Assembly: GCA_017935645.1 (NCBI GenBank)
Contig: JAGBHF010000005.1
Span: 1-39,531, forward strand
From: Bacteroidaceae bacterium
GTDB lineage: Bacteria > Bacteroidota > Bacteroidia > Bacteroidales > Barnesiellaceae_A
Length of the DNA: 39,531 nt
Direction: 5' to 3'
In this document: piece by piece, positions 23,830 through 33,459 of the stretch
Position numbering within the stretch: the first letter of the stretch is position 1
How the letters are laid out: each line of letters begins with the position of its first letter
The notes under the pieces: generated by a model
What the model saw: the letters and a program-made list of their open reading frames with translations, nothing else
Database searches by the model: none
What the model was told of the DNA's origin: nothing
Position numbers and translations under genes: made by a program

Positions 23830-25560
23830 ATGAACATATTAGAATTAAGCGAACAAGAGATAATACGTCGCAATAGCATGGAAGAGTTGCGCCGTATAGG
23901 CATTGAGCCCTATCCCGCAGCCGAATATCCGGTAGACGCATATACAACAGAAATCAAAGAGACCTTCAGCGACGAAGCCGAGCCCCGTCAAGTATCGGTA
24001 GCCGGTCGTATCATGAGCCGTCGCATCATGGGTAAAGCCTCTTTTATGGAGCTTAAAGACTCAAAAGGTCGCATTCAAGTATACATCTCGCGCGACGACC
24101 TCTGTCCCGGCGAAGACAAAGAATTATATAACACTGTATTCAAGAAATTGTTGGATATAGGCGACTTTGTCGGCATCAAAGGTTTTGTTTTCCGCACACA
24201 AATGGGCGAGATAACCATCCACGCCCAAGAACTCACCGTATTGTCTAAGTCGTTGCGTCCCCTCCCCGTTGTCAAGATGAAAGACGGCGTGGTATATGAC
24301 GCCTTTACCGACCCCGAGTTGCGCTATCGTCAACGCTATGTCGACTTGGTAGTAAACGAGGGCGTGAAAGACATCTTCTTGAAACGCGCCACAGTATTCA
24401 ATACCATGCGCGACTTCATGAACGCACACGGCTATGTCGAGGTAGATACTCCCGTATTGCAAGCCATCCCCGGTGGTGCTGCAGCACGCCCCTTCATCAC
24501 ACACCACAACGCGCTCGACATTCCTTTGTATCTGCGCATTGCCAACGAGTTGTATCTCAAGCGCCTCATCGTAGGTGGATTTGAAGGTGTATATGAGTTC
24601 TCTCGCAACTTCCGCAACGAGGGTATGGACCGCACCCACAACCCCGAGTTTACTTGCATGGAGTTGTACGTTTCGTACAAAGACTATAACTGGCTCATGA
24701 GCTTCACCGAAGAGCTTCTCGAGAAGATTTGTATCGCTGTTAACGGCACAACCGAAGTGATGATAGGTGATAACAAAGTGAGCTTCAAAGCGCCCTACCG
24801 TCGCGTAACTATGATTGAGGCCATCAAAGAACACACAGGCATTGACATTACCGATATGGGCGAAGAAGAATTGCGCAACGCATGTCGTCAGTTGGGTATT
24901 GAGACCGACGAGACCATGGGTAAAGGCAAACTCATCGACGAAATATTTGGCGAAAAGTGTGAAGGCAACTATATACAACCCACCTTCATCACCGACTATC
25001 CCATCGAAATGTCGCCCCTCACCAAGCGTCACCGCAACAACCCCAACTTGACAGAGCGTTTTGAGTTGATGGTAAACGGTAAAGAGCTTGCCAACGCCTA
25101 CTCAGAGTTGAACGACCCTGTCGACCAACGCGAGCGCTTCATGTATCAATTGAGCCTCTCGGAGAAAGGCGACGACGAGGCAATGTTTATCGACCAAGAC
25201 TTCTTGCGCGCCCTCGAATATGGTATGCCTCCCACAGCCGGTATCGGTATCGGTATCGACCGCTTGGTAATGTTTATGACCAACCAATCAACTATTCAAG
25301 AGGTATTGCTCTTCCCCCAAATGCGCCCCGAGAAAACTCAAAAGCGCGACAACGAAGCAGCCTACACCGCTATAGGCGTGCCTGCCGAATGGGTAGCTCC
25401 TATACAAAAGGCCGGCTATCTCACCGTAGCCGATATGGCCGAGGTAAATCCCGCCAAATTGCACCAAGAAATATGCGGTGTAAATAAAAAATACAAACTC
25501 AATTTGACCAACCCCTCAGTCGATAACGTGACAGAGTGGATTGCTCAGATACAAAAATAA
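23830..25560 (+). CDS. lysS: Lysyl-tRNA synthetase, class II
   Basis: A 576-residue cytoplasmic enzyme charging tRNA-Lys with lysine. ATG 23830 ([20 protein letters not shown]) was preferred over TTG 23800, which sits in the promoter. Residues about 50-150 are the OB-fold anticodon-binding domain ([20 protein letters not shown]). Class II motifs are clear: motif 1 [13 protein letters not shown], motif 2 [19 protein letters not shown], motif 3 [12 protein letters not shown]. About 70 C-terminal residues extend beyond the usual length of about 505, as in other Bacteroidetes LysS proteins. It probably forms an operon with gpsA, which starts 5 bases later. Confidence 0.97.
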   Translation: MNILELSEQEIIRRNSMEELRRIGIEPYPAAEYPVDAYTTEIKETFSDEAEPRQVSVAGRIMSRRIMGKASFMELKDSKGRIQVYISRDDLCPGEDKELYNTVFKKLLDIGDFVGIKGFVFRTQMGEITIHAQELTVLSKSLRPLPVVKMKDGVVYDAFTDPELRYRQRYVDLVVNEGVKDIFLKRATVFNTMRDFMNAHGYVEVDTPVLQAIPGGAAARPFITHHNALDIPLYLRIANELYLKRLIVGGFEGVYEFSRNFRNEGMDRTHNPEFTCMELYVSYKDYNWLMSFTEELLEKICIAVNGTTEVMIGDNKVSFKAPYRRVTMIEAIKEHTGIDITDMGEEELRNACRQLGIETDETMGKGKLIDEIFGEKCEGNYIQPTFITDYPIEMSPLTKRHRNNPNLTERFELMVNGKELANAYSELNDPVDQRERFMYQLSLSEKGDDEAMFIDQDFLRALEYGMPPTAGIGIGIDRLVMFMTNQSTIQEVLLFPQMRPEKTQKRDNEAAYTAIGVPAEWVAPIQKAGYLTVADMAEVNPAKLHQEICGVNKKYKLNLTNPSVDNVTEWIAQIQK

Positions 25561-25565
25561 AGACT

Positions 25566-26564
25566 ATGCAATCAACCGGTAAAATAGCCATTATGGGTGG
25601 TGGTAGCTGGGCTACCGCCTTGGCAAAGTTGATACTTAATAACGAGCAAAGAATATTGTGGTATATGCGTCGCGACGACCGTATCGCCGATTTTATTCGC
25701 GACGGTCACAACCCCGCATACCTATCAGATGTAGCTTTTGACCCGAGTCGTATCGACTTCTGCTCAGACATCAACAAAGTGGCTAACGAGGCCGACACAC
25801 TTGTATTTGCAACGCCTTCGCCCTATCTCAAGTCGCACCTTGAGAAACTTACCGCCGACATCAAAGACAAGTTCCTTGTAACCGCCATCAAGGGTATCGT
25901 ACCAGATGAAAACTTGATTGTTACCGACTACTTCAAGAAAGTTTATGGTGTAGATGATGGTAACATGGCTGTTATCGGTGGTCCATGTCACGCAGAGGAG
26001 GTTGCACTCGAACGCTTGTCATACCTCACTGTCGGATGTCAAGACATCGAACGTGCTCGTTGCTTTGCAAAGGCTCTCTCGTGCAACAAATTGCGCACTG
26101 TTGTATCGAGCGACGTGATAGGTATAGAATATTGTGCAGTTCTCAAGAACGTATATGCCATAGCATCGGGTGTGTGCCAAGGCTCACGCTTCGGTGATAA
26201 CTTCCAAGCAATGCTCGTATCGAACGCCTTGAAGGAAATGTCGCACTTCCTGCAAATCGCATCACCCGACATTGTTCGCGACATGAGCGACTCGGTATAT
26301 CTGGGCGACCTGCTCGTTACTGCCTATTCACGCTTCAGCCGCAACCACAACTTCGGTACAATGATAGGTCGTGGATACTCGGTAAAAGCCGCTCAAGTAG
26401 AGATGGATATGATTGCCGAAGGTTATTATGGAACAAAGTGTATGCACGAGGTTAATAAGCGATATGAAGTATCGATGCCCATCCTCGAGTGCATGTACGA
26501 CATCCTGTACCGTCGCATATCGGTGAAGAAAGCCATCGCTCACATGGCCGACTCATTCTTATAA
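25566..26564 (+). CDS. gpsA: NAD(P)H-dependent glycerol-3-phosphate dehydrogenase
   Basis: A 332-residue enzyme reducing dihydroxyacetone phosphate to sn-glycerol 3-phosphate for phospholipid synthesis. ATG 25566 follows the lysS stop after 5 bases; an overlapping TTG start at 25536 is unlikely. The dinucleotide-binding motif is GGGSWATALAK (usually GxGxWGTA), a minor variant. Further signatures are TAIKGIVPDENL, GGPCHAEEVA, and catalytic-region NVYAIASGVCQG with GDNFQAML. Confidence 0.95.
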   Translation: MQSTGKIAIMGGGSWATALAKLILNNEQRILWYMRRDDRIADFIRDGHNPAYLSDVAFDPSRIDFCSDINKVANEADTLVFATPSPYLKSHLEKLTADIKDKFLVTAIKGIVPDENLIVTDYFKKVYGVDDGNMAVIGGPCHAEEVALERLSYLTVGCQDIERARCFAKALSCNKLRTVVSSDVIGIEYCAVLKNVYAIASGVCQGSRFGDNFQAMLVSNALKEMSHFLQIASPDIVRDMSDSVYLGDLLVTAYSRFSRNHNFGTMIGRGYSVKAAQVEMDMIAEGYYGTKCMHEVNKRYEVSMPILECMYDILYRRISVKKAIAHMADSFL

Positions 26565-26607
26565 TAACAACATTACATCAGGACAATATATTCAATAGGA
26601 AAAAGAA

Positions 26608-27954
26608 ATGGATAAGAAGATTAACTTGATTATTGATAAGGCCTTGGGCTCTATCAGCCGTGAAGATATTTTTGCCTTGGAAGGCAAAGCCATGAACGGC
26701 ATTGAGCAATTACATAAGGGAACAGGTCTCGGAAACGACTTCCTTGGCTGGTTGAACCTGCCCGCCGAAATTACTGAAGAACATTTGCAAGACGTAGAAA
26801 ATGCAGCACGTAAGTTGCAATCGAAATGCGAAGTTGTAGTTGTAATAGGTATTGGCGGTAGCTACCTCGGTGCTAAAGCCGTTATAGAGGCTCTCTCTAA
26901 CAGCTTTGAATTCCTTCGTAGTCGCCACGAAGCTCCTATCGTTCTCTTTGCCGGTCAAAATATTGGTGAAGATTACCTTTACGAATTGCAAGAGCTTCTT
27001 ACCGACAAGCAATTTGGTATCGTTGTTATATCAAAATCGGGAACTACTACCGAGCCTGCTATTGCATTCCGTCTACTCAAAGAGCAACTCGAAAAACAAG
27101 TGGGCAAGGAGGAGGCCGGTCAACGCATCGTAGCCGTTACAGATGCCGCCCGTGGTGCTTTGCGCAAGTTGGCTGATACCGAAGGCTACAAAACCTTTGT
27201 TATTGAGGACAATGTAGGAGGTCGCTTCTCGGTACTCTCACCCGTAGGTTTATTACCCATAGCCATTGCCGGATATGACATTCGCGCCCTTGTTGCCGGT
27301 GCTGTAGAGATGCAAAAGGCTTGTGCCGAAGACGTACCCTTCGCCGAGAACCCCGCCGCCATATATGCTGCTACTCGTAACGCCTTGTATCAATCGGGTA
27401 AGAAGATTGAAATTCTTGCCAACTTCAACCCCAAGCTACACTTCCTTGCCGAGTGGTGGAAACAACTATATGGCGAGAGCGAGGGTAAAGACCACCTCGG
27501 TATCTTCCCCGCATCGGTAGACTTCACTACCGACTTGCACTCAATGGGTCAATGGATACAAGATGGCGAACGCACTATCTTTGAAACCGTTCTCTCGGTA
27601 GGTTCTATGCGTCACAATGTAGTAATTCCTGCCGATAAGGACAACCTTGATGGCCTCAACTTCCTCGCCGGAAAGCGCGTGGATGAAGTAAATCAAATGG
27701 CCGAACTCGGTACTCAGATTGCTCACGTTGATGGTGGTGTGCCCAACATCAAGATTGAAATTCCCGCACTTACCGAACGCTATTTGGGTCAGCTCATCTA
27801 CCTTTTCGAGAAGGCATGCGGTATCAGTGGCTACATCTTGGGTGTAAATCCCTTCAACCAACCCGGTGTTGAGGACTACAAGCGCAACATGTTTGCCCTG
27901 CTCGACAAGCCCGGATATGAGGCTGAGAGCAAAGCTATCCGCGAACGATTGTAA
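26608..27954 (+). CDS. pgi: Glucose-6-phosphate isomerase
   Basis: A 448-residue glycolytic enzyme interconverting glucose 6-phosphate and fructose 6-phosphate. Seen are the sugar-phosphate-binding segments [13 protein letters not shown] and [18 protein letters not shown], plus [14 protein letters not shown] and the C-terminal signature YKRNMFALL. The length matches the short Bacteroides/Bacillus-type enzyme, not the 550-residue E. coli form. The gene lies 43 bases after gpsA, without a clear new promoter, and ends at a strong terminator. It would receive glucose released by the starch locus after phosphorylation, though that link is only metabolic. Confidence 0.97.
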   Translation: MDKKINLIIDKALGSISREDIFALEGKAMNGIEQLHKGTGLGNDFLGWLNLPAEITEEHLQDVENAARKLQSKCEVVVVIGIGGSYLGAKAVIEALSNSFEFLRSRHEAPIVLFAGQNIGEDYLYELQELLTDKQFGIVVISKSGTTTEPAIAFRLLKEQLEKQVGKEEAGQRIVAVTDAARGALRKLADTEGYKTFVIEDNVGGRFSVLSPVGLLPIAIAGYDIRALVAGAVEMQKACAEDVPFAENPAAIYAATRNALYQSGKKIEILANFNPKLHFLAEWWKQLYGESEGKDHLGIFPASVDFTTDLHSMGQWIQDGERTIFETVLSVGSMRHNVVIPADKDNLDGLNFLAGKRVDEVNQMAELGTQIAHVDGGVPNIKIEIPALTERYLGQLIYLFEKACGISGYILGVNPFNQPGVEDYKRNMFALLDKPGYEAESKAIRERL

Positions 27955-27979
27955 TAGCTTTATACTATTATAACAATAC

Positions 27980-28016
27980 AACGATATGCGCCATCGCGGT
28001 GCATATCGTTTTTTTT
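27980..28016 (+). terminator. Intrinsic terminator after pgi
   Basis: The stem AACGATATGC (27980-27989) plus GCC pairs with GGT plus GCATATCGTT (to 28010), followed by a run of T. It ends the lysS-gpsA-pgi operon. Confidence 0.92.
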
Positions 28017-28018
28017 AC

Positions 28019-28026
28019 TACCTTTG
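28019..28026 (+). promoter_or_regulatory. -7 element of the Mrp-type ATPase gene
   Basis: TACCTTTG matches TAnnTTTG, 27 bases before the ATG. No TTG is found at the -33 position, which falls inside the pgi terminator. Confidence 0.5.
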
Positions 28027-28053
28027 CGACATAATAATTAAGATCAATTCAGT

Positions 28054-29160
28054 ATGGATACACTATACCCCAAACTCATTACCGACGCACTATCGCAAGT
28101 GCGTTATCCCGGCAACGGTAAAAGCCTTGTCGAGAACGATATGATTGAGGACGACATCCGCATTGACGGTCGCAAAGTGAGTTTTACACTCATTTTCGAG
28201 AAAGAGAACGACCCTTTCATTCGTTCGGTTGTTAAGGCTGCCGAGGCTGCCATCCTCACATTTGTTGCCCCCGATGTTGAAATACAAGGCAACATCGGCG
28301 TAAAATTCCGCGTAGCCGCTCGCCCTACTCGCGAAAATCCGCTACCCGGAGTCAAGAATATCATTGCCGTATCTTCGGGCAAAGGCGGTGTAGGCAAATC
28401 GACCGTAGCTTCAAACCTCGCTGTGGCACTTGCCATGTCGGGCTATAAGGTTGGTCTGCTCGATGCCGACATCTTCGGCCCTTCAGCCCCCAAGATGTTT
28501 GATATAGAAGACGAAAAGGTATATGCCGAGGAGCGCAACGGTCACAGCTACATCATACCCATCGAAAAGTATGGCGTAAAGGTGCTATCTATAGGCTTCT
28601 TTGTAAATAAGGAAGATGCCGTATTGTGGCGCGGTGGCATGGCCAGCAACGCACTGAAGCAACTCATTACCGATGCTGCATGGGACGAGTTGGACTTCTT
28701 TGTCCTCGACCTCCCTCCCGGCACAAGCGACATCCACCTCACCCTTGTACAAACATTGGGTATTACCGGTGCTATCGTGGTAACAACACCTCAAGAGGTA
28801 GCATTGGCTGATGCTCGCAAGGGAATAAGCATGTTTATGGGCGATAAGGTCAATGTACCCATCCTCGGATTGGTTGAGAACATGAGCTGGTTTACTCCTG
28901 CCGAATTACCCGAAAATCGTTACTACATCTTCGGTCGTGAAGGCGGTAAGCGACTTGCCGAGGAAATGGGTGTAGCACTGCTCGGTCAGATACCATTGGT
29001 ACAAAGCATATGCGACGGTGGCGATGCCGGTCATCCCGTAGCACTCGACGACACCGCATCGGGATTGGCATTCCGCATGCTTGCCACCGAGGTTATCAAC
29101 GCTGTAAATCATCGCAATGAGACACAGCCTGCCACCCAAAAGGTTGAATTAAATCACTAA
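28054..29160 (+). CDS. Mrp/ApbC-type P-loop ATPase, iron-sulfur cluster carrier
   Basis: A 368-residue cytoplasmic protein. Residues 1 to about 90 are the MIP18/DUF59 domain, followed by a deviant Walker A, SGKGGVGKST (108-117), then LLDADIFGPSAPKMF, LDLPPGTSDIHLTL and VTTPQEVALADARKGI. Mrp proteins carry and transfer Fe-S clusters. Many family members have a CxxC pair shortly after VENMS; here the text reads VENMSWFTPAELPENRYYIF, with no cysteine. If that cluster site is lost, binding must use other residues or the protein has another role. Similar Bacteroidetes forms exist as far as I recall. Confidence 0.92.
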   Translation: MDTLYPKLITDALSQVRYPGNGKSLVENDMIEDDIRIDGRKVSFTLIFEKENDPFIRSVVKAAEAAILTFVAPDVEIQGNIGVKFRVAARPTRENPLPGVKNIIAVSSGKGGVGKSTVASNLAVALAMSGYKVGLLDADIFGPSAPKMFDIEDEKVYAEERNGHSYIIPIEKYGVKVLSIGFFVNKEDAVLWRGGMASNALKQLITDAAWDELDFFVLDLPPGTSDIHLTLVQTLGITGAIVVTTPQEVALADARKGISMFMGDKVNVPILGLVENMSWFTPAELPENRYYIFGREGGKRLAEEMGVALLGQIPLVQSICDGGDAGHPVALDDTASGLAFRMLATEVINAVNHRNETQPATQKVELNH

Positions 29161-29184
29161 GAACAAGGATACACTCCCAATAAG

Positions 29185-29219
29185 CAAGGCAGAGTCACCT
29201 AATTGGTGGCTCTGCCTTG
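29185..29219. terminator. Bidirectional terminator after the Mrp gene and the 840-residue gene
   Basis: CAAGGCAGAGTCACC (29185-29199) pairs with GGTGGCTCTGCCTTG (29205-29219), with one G-U pair and a 5-base loop. It lies between convergent genes. Confidence 0.85.
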
Positions 29220-29252
29220 TGTGTTATAGGACATTATACTCAACCGACATCA

Positions 29253-31775
29253 TCAGTTGAGTACCTCGATAAGCTTTACATCGTATATAAGTGTAGCGTG
29301 TGCCGGCACATCTGCAACAGCCTTATTACCGTAACCCAAATTGGCAGGCACATACAGGATGTAATTAGCACCCTCCTTCATCTGTAGTAAGCCCTCGGCA
29401 AAACCTTTTATCACCTTATTCAAGTTAAACTGAATAGGCTCGGTGCTTCGGTCCAATTGAGTTCCATCGGGCAACGTGCAGGAATAGGTACACAATATAT
29501 CACTGTTGGCATGCGGTTTGTTACCCTTACCTTTCTTCACGACTTCATACTGAAGTCCGCTGGCAAGGATTTTCACATCATCACGTTTGGCATTCTCAAT
29601 CAAGAAAGCCTCACCATCGCTCATGGTTATATACTTGCTGCTTACCCAAGCCTCATTGCCATAGTAGTCGATGCGGGCATATCCATTTTTTATTTCATAT
29701 ACCTCAACCTCTTCGTTATACTGCAATCCGCCCAATTGCGCTGCCGATGAAGAGGGAGCCTGACGTACTATTACGCCCGACTGCGCTGTACAATAGTAGG
29801 TTGATGTAGGCAAGGTCACCACCTGCTCGATAACAGGTTCGTCGCTATCATTGCGGGCAAATATTCCTCGTGCCACACCTCCCACAAGGGCTGCTATCGA
29901 CGGGCCAAAGAGAAGAATTAGCGCAATAAGGAAAGTCCAAGCATTCTTAAATACCAGGCTTAAAACAAAAGTAATAATAGGCAGTACATAGCTTAATACA
30001 ACCGTAAGAAGAGCCACTATTACAAAGCCTACAAATCCGGCAATAAGTGCCGCAATGAAGCCATCGTCTATCCACGTTCCTATAACGGCAATACCCAATA
30101 ATACATATAGTAATACAGTAACTATAGCACTCAATCGGTCGTCGTTATCATCAATCCATATACCTATAGACTCAATCTTATCATTGAATCGCGACCACAA
30201 CGAGTCGCCCGAGCTTCTGCGGCGATGAGGAGTGTTGTGTGTCTTCTTGGGTCCCCAACCACTACCCGAGCCTATCTTAACATTGGCTGTATAGAGTACT
30301 TTACCCTCACAGCTAAAGGTTACTTTCACCGTCTCATTCTCAGTCCAAAAGGTACAATCGTTACGACCCCAACCCGACAAGTCGTATTCGCCGGGACCTT
30401 GGATGCTTATCTCGCATGATGTACGATCGGCATCTTTATTCTTATACTCAAAGGTCATATCAATAGTAACTGCACCGCGGAAGTTATTCGACACCACAAT
30501 ACGAGGCTTCAAGTAGGGGATGCCGGTAGGAATGGGCGAGCCAAACTTCACTTTGATATTACCGTCGTAATCAACTGCACCAAACTTGACAGTCGATATT
30601 TCGGGCAAGCGCGGGCTGTTACCGTCGCGACCTATGGTCACACGACCCTGCCACAACTTCTTACCCTTGCACTTGAAGGTATACTCGACGTAGCCGTATG
30701 AAGCATACGATGTACCACTCTTGCTACCCCATCCCGACAATGTATAATCGCCCTTACCACTGAATGTTACTTCGGTATCATAGTTGTAAGTTTTGCCATC
30801 GGGATACTTCAGGAAAATCTCGATTGTCTCAGTACCATAGTATTCGCTCGACACCGACAGGCGAGGCACTATATACTGCGTATTGGTAAAGAGCACCCTA
30901 CCAAAGTCCTTGATAATCTTATTCTCGTAAGTTGCATCGGCAAACAACACATCGCGTATAATCAACTCACTATCTCTACGCGGCGATTGAGGTATCCGTT
31001 TCTTTTTCTTTTCAGGCTCGGGAAATTCGCGACGAGGTGGCTTGTTGTTTTGATAATACTCGGCAAGAGCCTTCTTATAGATATCAAAGTTCTTCTTATC
31101 CTCATACATCTTACGCGCTACCGCACATAGGTTCTTGCTATGCTCAATAATTTCGCGATTGTTTGAGTGTAGCTTGTGCGAATTGACCAGCACCTTGACC
31201 ATCTCGGCAGCCTCCTCCTTCATCGTAGGTTGGAAAGAAGGACGTCGCCACATATCGCTCAACAATTCAATAGCTGTAATCTCGGCTGTATCGAGTTGAG
31301 GAGTGATTTCCTCACTCTTGAGGAACTGCAATGAACGCGACCACTTCTGCACATTGGTTATTATCAGAGCCTCGTCATGTTGAGGAGTAGAGTCGGGAGT
31401 AGGTGTAGGTACAGGGGCCTTCTTGGGCTCGGGGATAGGAGCTTTCTTAGTACTCGGGGTCCAACCCAACTCTCGGCGAAACTCGTCAAACGACGCTGCA
31501 TCTTTGGTATAAAACGTTTGGGCAATACCACGCAGGGTCTTGCTCTTTTCGATAATCTCTCGATTATTTGAGTGCAATTTATCGCAATGCTTGAGTAGGT
31601 CTATACGCTTTTGGCACGCATCCTTGTCAAATTCTTTGTCACGCCAGAAGTTGACAAGAAACACAATAGCCTCCTTCTCCTCTTTATCGAGCAGCTTAAC
31701 AATGTCGGGCGCAGCAAAGAAATTGCAAGCCTTCTCCCACTCGGCAACTTTCTGCTTTAGAAGTGTCTTATCCAT
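29253..31775 (-). CDS. Multidomain membrane protein: two helical repeats, two beta repeats, TM region, SH3-like and FKBP domains
   Basis: 840 residues, no signal peptide. Residues 1-105 and about 141-242 are two copies of a helical domain sharing KLHSNNREIIE and SK-L. A Pro-rich linker lies between them. Residues 270-382 and 392-502 are two beta-sandwich-like repeats sharing GxYxLSGWG. A hydrophobic block (about 548-638) has three or four membrane segments. Residues about 659-718 resemble a bacterial SH3 domain (VIVRQAPSSSAAQLG ... EAWVSSKYI). Residues 740-840 are an FKBP prolyl isomerase (GLQYEVVKKGKG ... FAEGLLQMKEGANYILYVP ... GYG). With an odd number of membrane segments the SH3 and FKBP parts would be periplasmic. 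It sits downstream of GrpE-like and Hsp70-like genes, which suggests a chaperone role at the membrane. I know no named family with this order. Confidence 0.85.
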   Translation of the reverse strand: MDKTLLKQKVAEWEKACNFFAAPDIVKLLDKEEKEAIVFLVNFWRDKEFDKDACQKRIDLLKHCDKLHSNNREIIEKSKTLRGIAQTFYTKDAASFDEFRRELGWTPSTKKAPIPEPKKAPVPTPTPDSTPQHDEALIITNVQKWSRSLQFLKSEEITPQLDTAEITAIELLSDMWRRPSFQPTMKEEAAEMVKVLVNSHKLHSNNREIIEHSKNLCAVARKMYEDKKNFDIYKKALAEYYQNNKPPRREFPEPEKKKKRIPQSPRRDSELIIRDVLFADATYENKIIKDFGRVLFTNTQYIVPRLSVSSEYYGTETIEIFLKYPDGKTYNYDTEVTFSGKGDYTLSGWGSKSGTSYASYGYVEYTFKCKGKKLWQGRVTIGRDGNSPRLPEISTVKFGAVDYDGNIKVKFGSPIPTGIPYLKPRIVVSNNFRGAVTIDMTFEYKNKDADRTSCEISIQGPGEYDLSGWGRNDCTFWTENETVKVTFSCEGKVLYTANVKIGSGSGWGPKKTHNTPHRRRSSGDSLWSRFNDKIESIGIWIDDNDDRLSAIVTVLLYVLLGIAVIGTWIDDGFIAALIAGFVGFVIVALLTVVLSYVLPIITFVLSLVFKNAWTFLIALILLFGPSIAALVGGVARGIFARNDSDEPVIEQVVTLPTSTYYCTAQSGVIVRQAPSSSAAQLGGLQYNEEVEVYEIKNGYARIDYYGNEAWVSSKYITMSDGEAFLIENAKRDDVKILASGLQYEVVKKGKGNKPHANSDILCTYSCTLPDGTQLDRSTEPIQFNLNKVIKGFAEGLLQMKEGANYILYVPANLGYGNKAVADVPAHATLIYDVKLIEVLN

Positions 31776-31786
31776 CTATATATATT

Positions 31787-31820
31787 CAAAAACAAGGTTG
31801 TGTCACGAGTGACACAACCT
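31787..31820 (-). terminator. Terminator between Hsp70-like gene and 840-residue gene
   Basis: An 11-bp stem AGGTTGTGTCA (31795-31805), loop CGAG, TGACACAACCT (31810-31820). On the minus strand it is followed by TGTTTTTG, a U-rich tail. The downstream gene starts just 12 bases beyond, with no promoter visible, so it probably depends on read-through at a lower level. Confidence 0.75.
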
Positions 31821-31843
31821 CTATGGGTAGGATATACAATTAC

Positions 31844-33436
31844 TTATTCTACAGTGGCGTTTGCGATGAAGTTTTGAGACTTTCTCAACTCATCTTCACT
31901 CTTCACACCGGCCACCTTCAATTGGAAGTCGATTACGTCGCTATCGCGAGTAGCATTGACGCTGAGGATACCCTCTTCGCTAATACTGAATGTAACCTTA
32001 ATCTCAGTACCTTTGGGGTGATTACCTGTAAGTTTCAACTCCGATATATCTTCAGTAGCCAAGTTACAGAAGCGGTCTTCAACGGTTTGGTCTTTCTCCT
32101 CATCGGTAAAGTCGCTCTCATAGATAGGCAATGTAACACCGGTTTGACCATCGCGAACAGTCTCGAATACACGAGTACGCGATACGGGCAGTGTGGTGTT
32201 GGCAAAAATCATATTACCTACTTGGTTATCGATAAGACCAAGACCATAAGTCTTACTTGTTACATTGACAATGCGAGTGCGCTTGGTCATGAGAGGCTCG
32301 GGCGCTTTAGTACCCTCTTCCTCCGATTTCTTCAATGCGGCATCATAAGCCTCATTCATGGCAAAGATAGCAGCACCCTTAGCCACGCACTCATCGGGGT
32401 CGGTAATGTGAGTAGGCAAGCCAAACTCAGCCTCTACGCGCTCCTTGATTTGAGGCATCTTACTACTACCACCAACAAGAATAATCTCATCGATTTTCTT
32501 GTAGCCCTTCTCCTCGGCCTTCTCTATAATCTTACGTGTAGCATCGATGGTCTCATTCAAGCGGTCCTCGGTAATGGCATTGAATGTCTCACGAGGAAGT
32601 TCAAAGTTAACCGACTTGCCTTCGTATGAGAAGTTAATCTTAACTTTTTGCTTGGCGGTAAGGTTTTTCTTCCAGTTCTCGGCATTGAGCAACAACTCAT
32701 ATCGAGCATTGGGAGCGAGTGAATCAAATTCGTATGAAGTGCCATTTTGAGAGTTGAATGTGTTAAGCACATATTTAGCCAACTCAGTATCCCAGTCGAC
32801 ACCACCCAAGTGGTGGTCACCACCGGTAGCAACAACCTTGATAGCACCACCGTTAACGGCAATAATGGTAACGTCGAATGTACCACCACCGAGGTCATAT
32901 ACAAGAATAGTACGACGCTCGTCAACCTTCATTCCGTATGAAATAGCAGCTGCTGTAGGCTCGTTGATAATAGCCAACACATTAAGACCGGCACTGATAC
33001 CGGCTTGCTTGGTTTGCAAACGCTCTTTGTTACCGAAATATGCGGGACAAGTAATAACTACGTCGGTAATAGGCTCGGGGTTGTCGCCCAAGTTATTGGC
33101 ATCTTGCACAAGTTTCTTAAGAATAAGCGCCGAAATCTCAACAGGGTCGAGGTGCATGGGGGTTGTATTCTTGGTCTTGTCGAAAGCCTCATCATTACCT
33201 ATCTCGCGTTTGATAAACGCTACAGTCTTTTCAGGCTCTACTGCCAATTGGTTCTTAGCCTCTTTACCTACAATCATGTTACTTTCCGACTCGATGTACA
33301 CTACCGAAGGGGTAGTAGCATCGCCCTCAAAGTTGCGAAGTACCACTGCTTGGTCATATCGGTCTACTTGTGCGATACAACTAAATGTTGTACCCAAGTC
33401 AATGCCATATACGGCTCTACTTTTATCGTTTGCCAT
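31844..33436 (-). CDS. Hsp70 (DnaK-like) chaperone without the C-terminal lid
   Basis: 530 residues, against about 640 for DnaK. The ATPase domain is intact: GIDLGTTFSCIAQVD (phosphate 1), INEPTAAAISYG (connect 1), VYDLGGGTFDVTI (phosphate 2) and ILVGGSSKMPQI (adenosine). A beta substrate-binding domain follows: NTTLPVSRTRVFETVRDGQ, then GNHPKGTEIKVTFSISEEG. The protein stops soon after, at FIANATVE, so the helical lid that closes DnaK over its client, and the acidic tail, are absent. The stop is natural, with a terminator after it. The gene follows a GrpE-like gene by 23 bases; no J-domain protein is nearby. Clients may be held loosely, or it may act as a regulator instead of a folding machine. 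Confidence 0.92.
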   Translation of the reverse strand: MANDKSRAVYGIDLGTTFSCIAQVDRYDQAVVLRNFEGDATTPSVVYIESESNMIVGKEAKNQLAVEPEKTVAFIKREIGNDEAFDKTKNTTPMHLDPVEISALILKKLVQDANNLGDNPEPITDVVITCPAYFGNKERLQTKQAGISAGLNVLAIINEPTAAAISYGMKVDERRTILVYDLGGGTFDVTIIAVNGGAIKVVATGGDHHLGGVDWDTELAKYVLNTFNSQNGTSYEFDSLAPNARYELLLNAENWKKNLTAKQKVKINFSYEGKSVNFELPRETFNAITEDRLNETIDATRKIIEKAEEKGYKKIDEIILVGGSSKMPQIKERVEAEFGLPTHITDPDECVAKGAAIFAMNEAYDAALKKSEEEGTKAPEPLMTKRTRIVNVTSKTYGLGLIDNQVGNMIFANTTLPVSRTRVFETVRDGQTGVTLPIYESDFTDEEKDQTVEDRFCNLATEDISELKLTGNHPKGTEIKVTFSISEEGILSVNATRDSDVIDFQLKVAGVKSEDELRKSQNFIANATVE

Positions 33437-33459
33437 AGTTTTATATATATTTTATTTGT

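Noticed and set aside
24124-25032. 302-codon minus-strand ORF
   Set aside because: It is antisense to lysS, with no independent signal or domain.
33012-33021. GTTTGCAAAC palindrome as another LacI site
   Set aside because: It is inside the Hsp70-like coding sequence, has a different centre (GC in place of CG), and is explained by codons.
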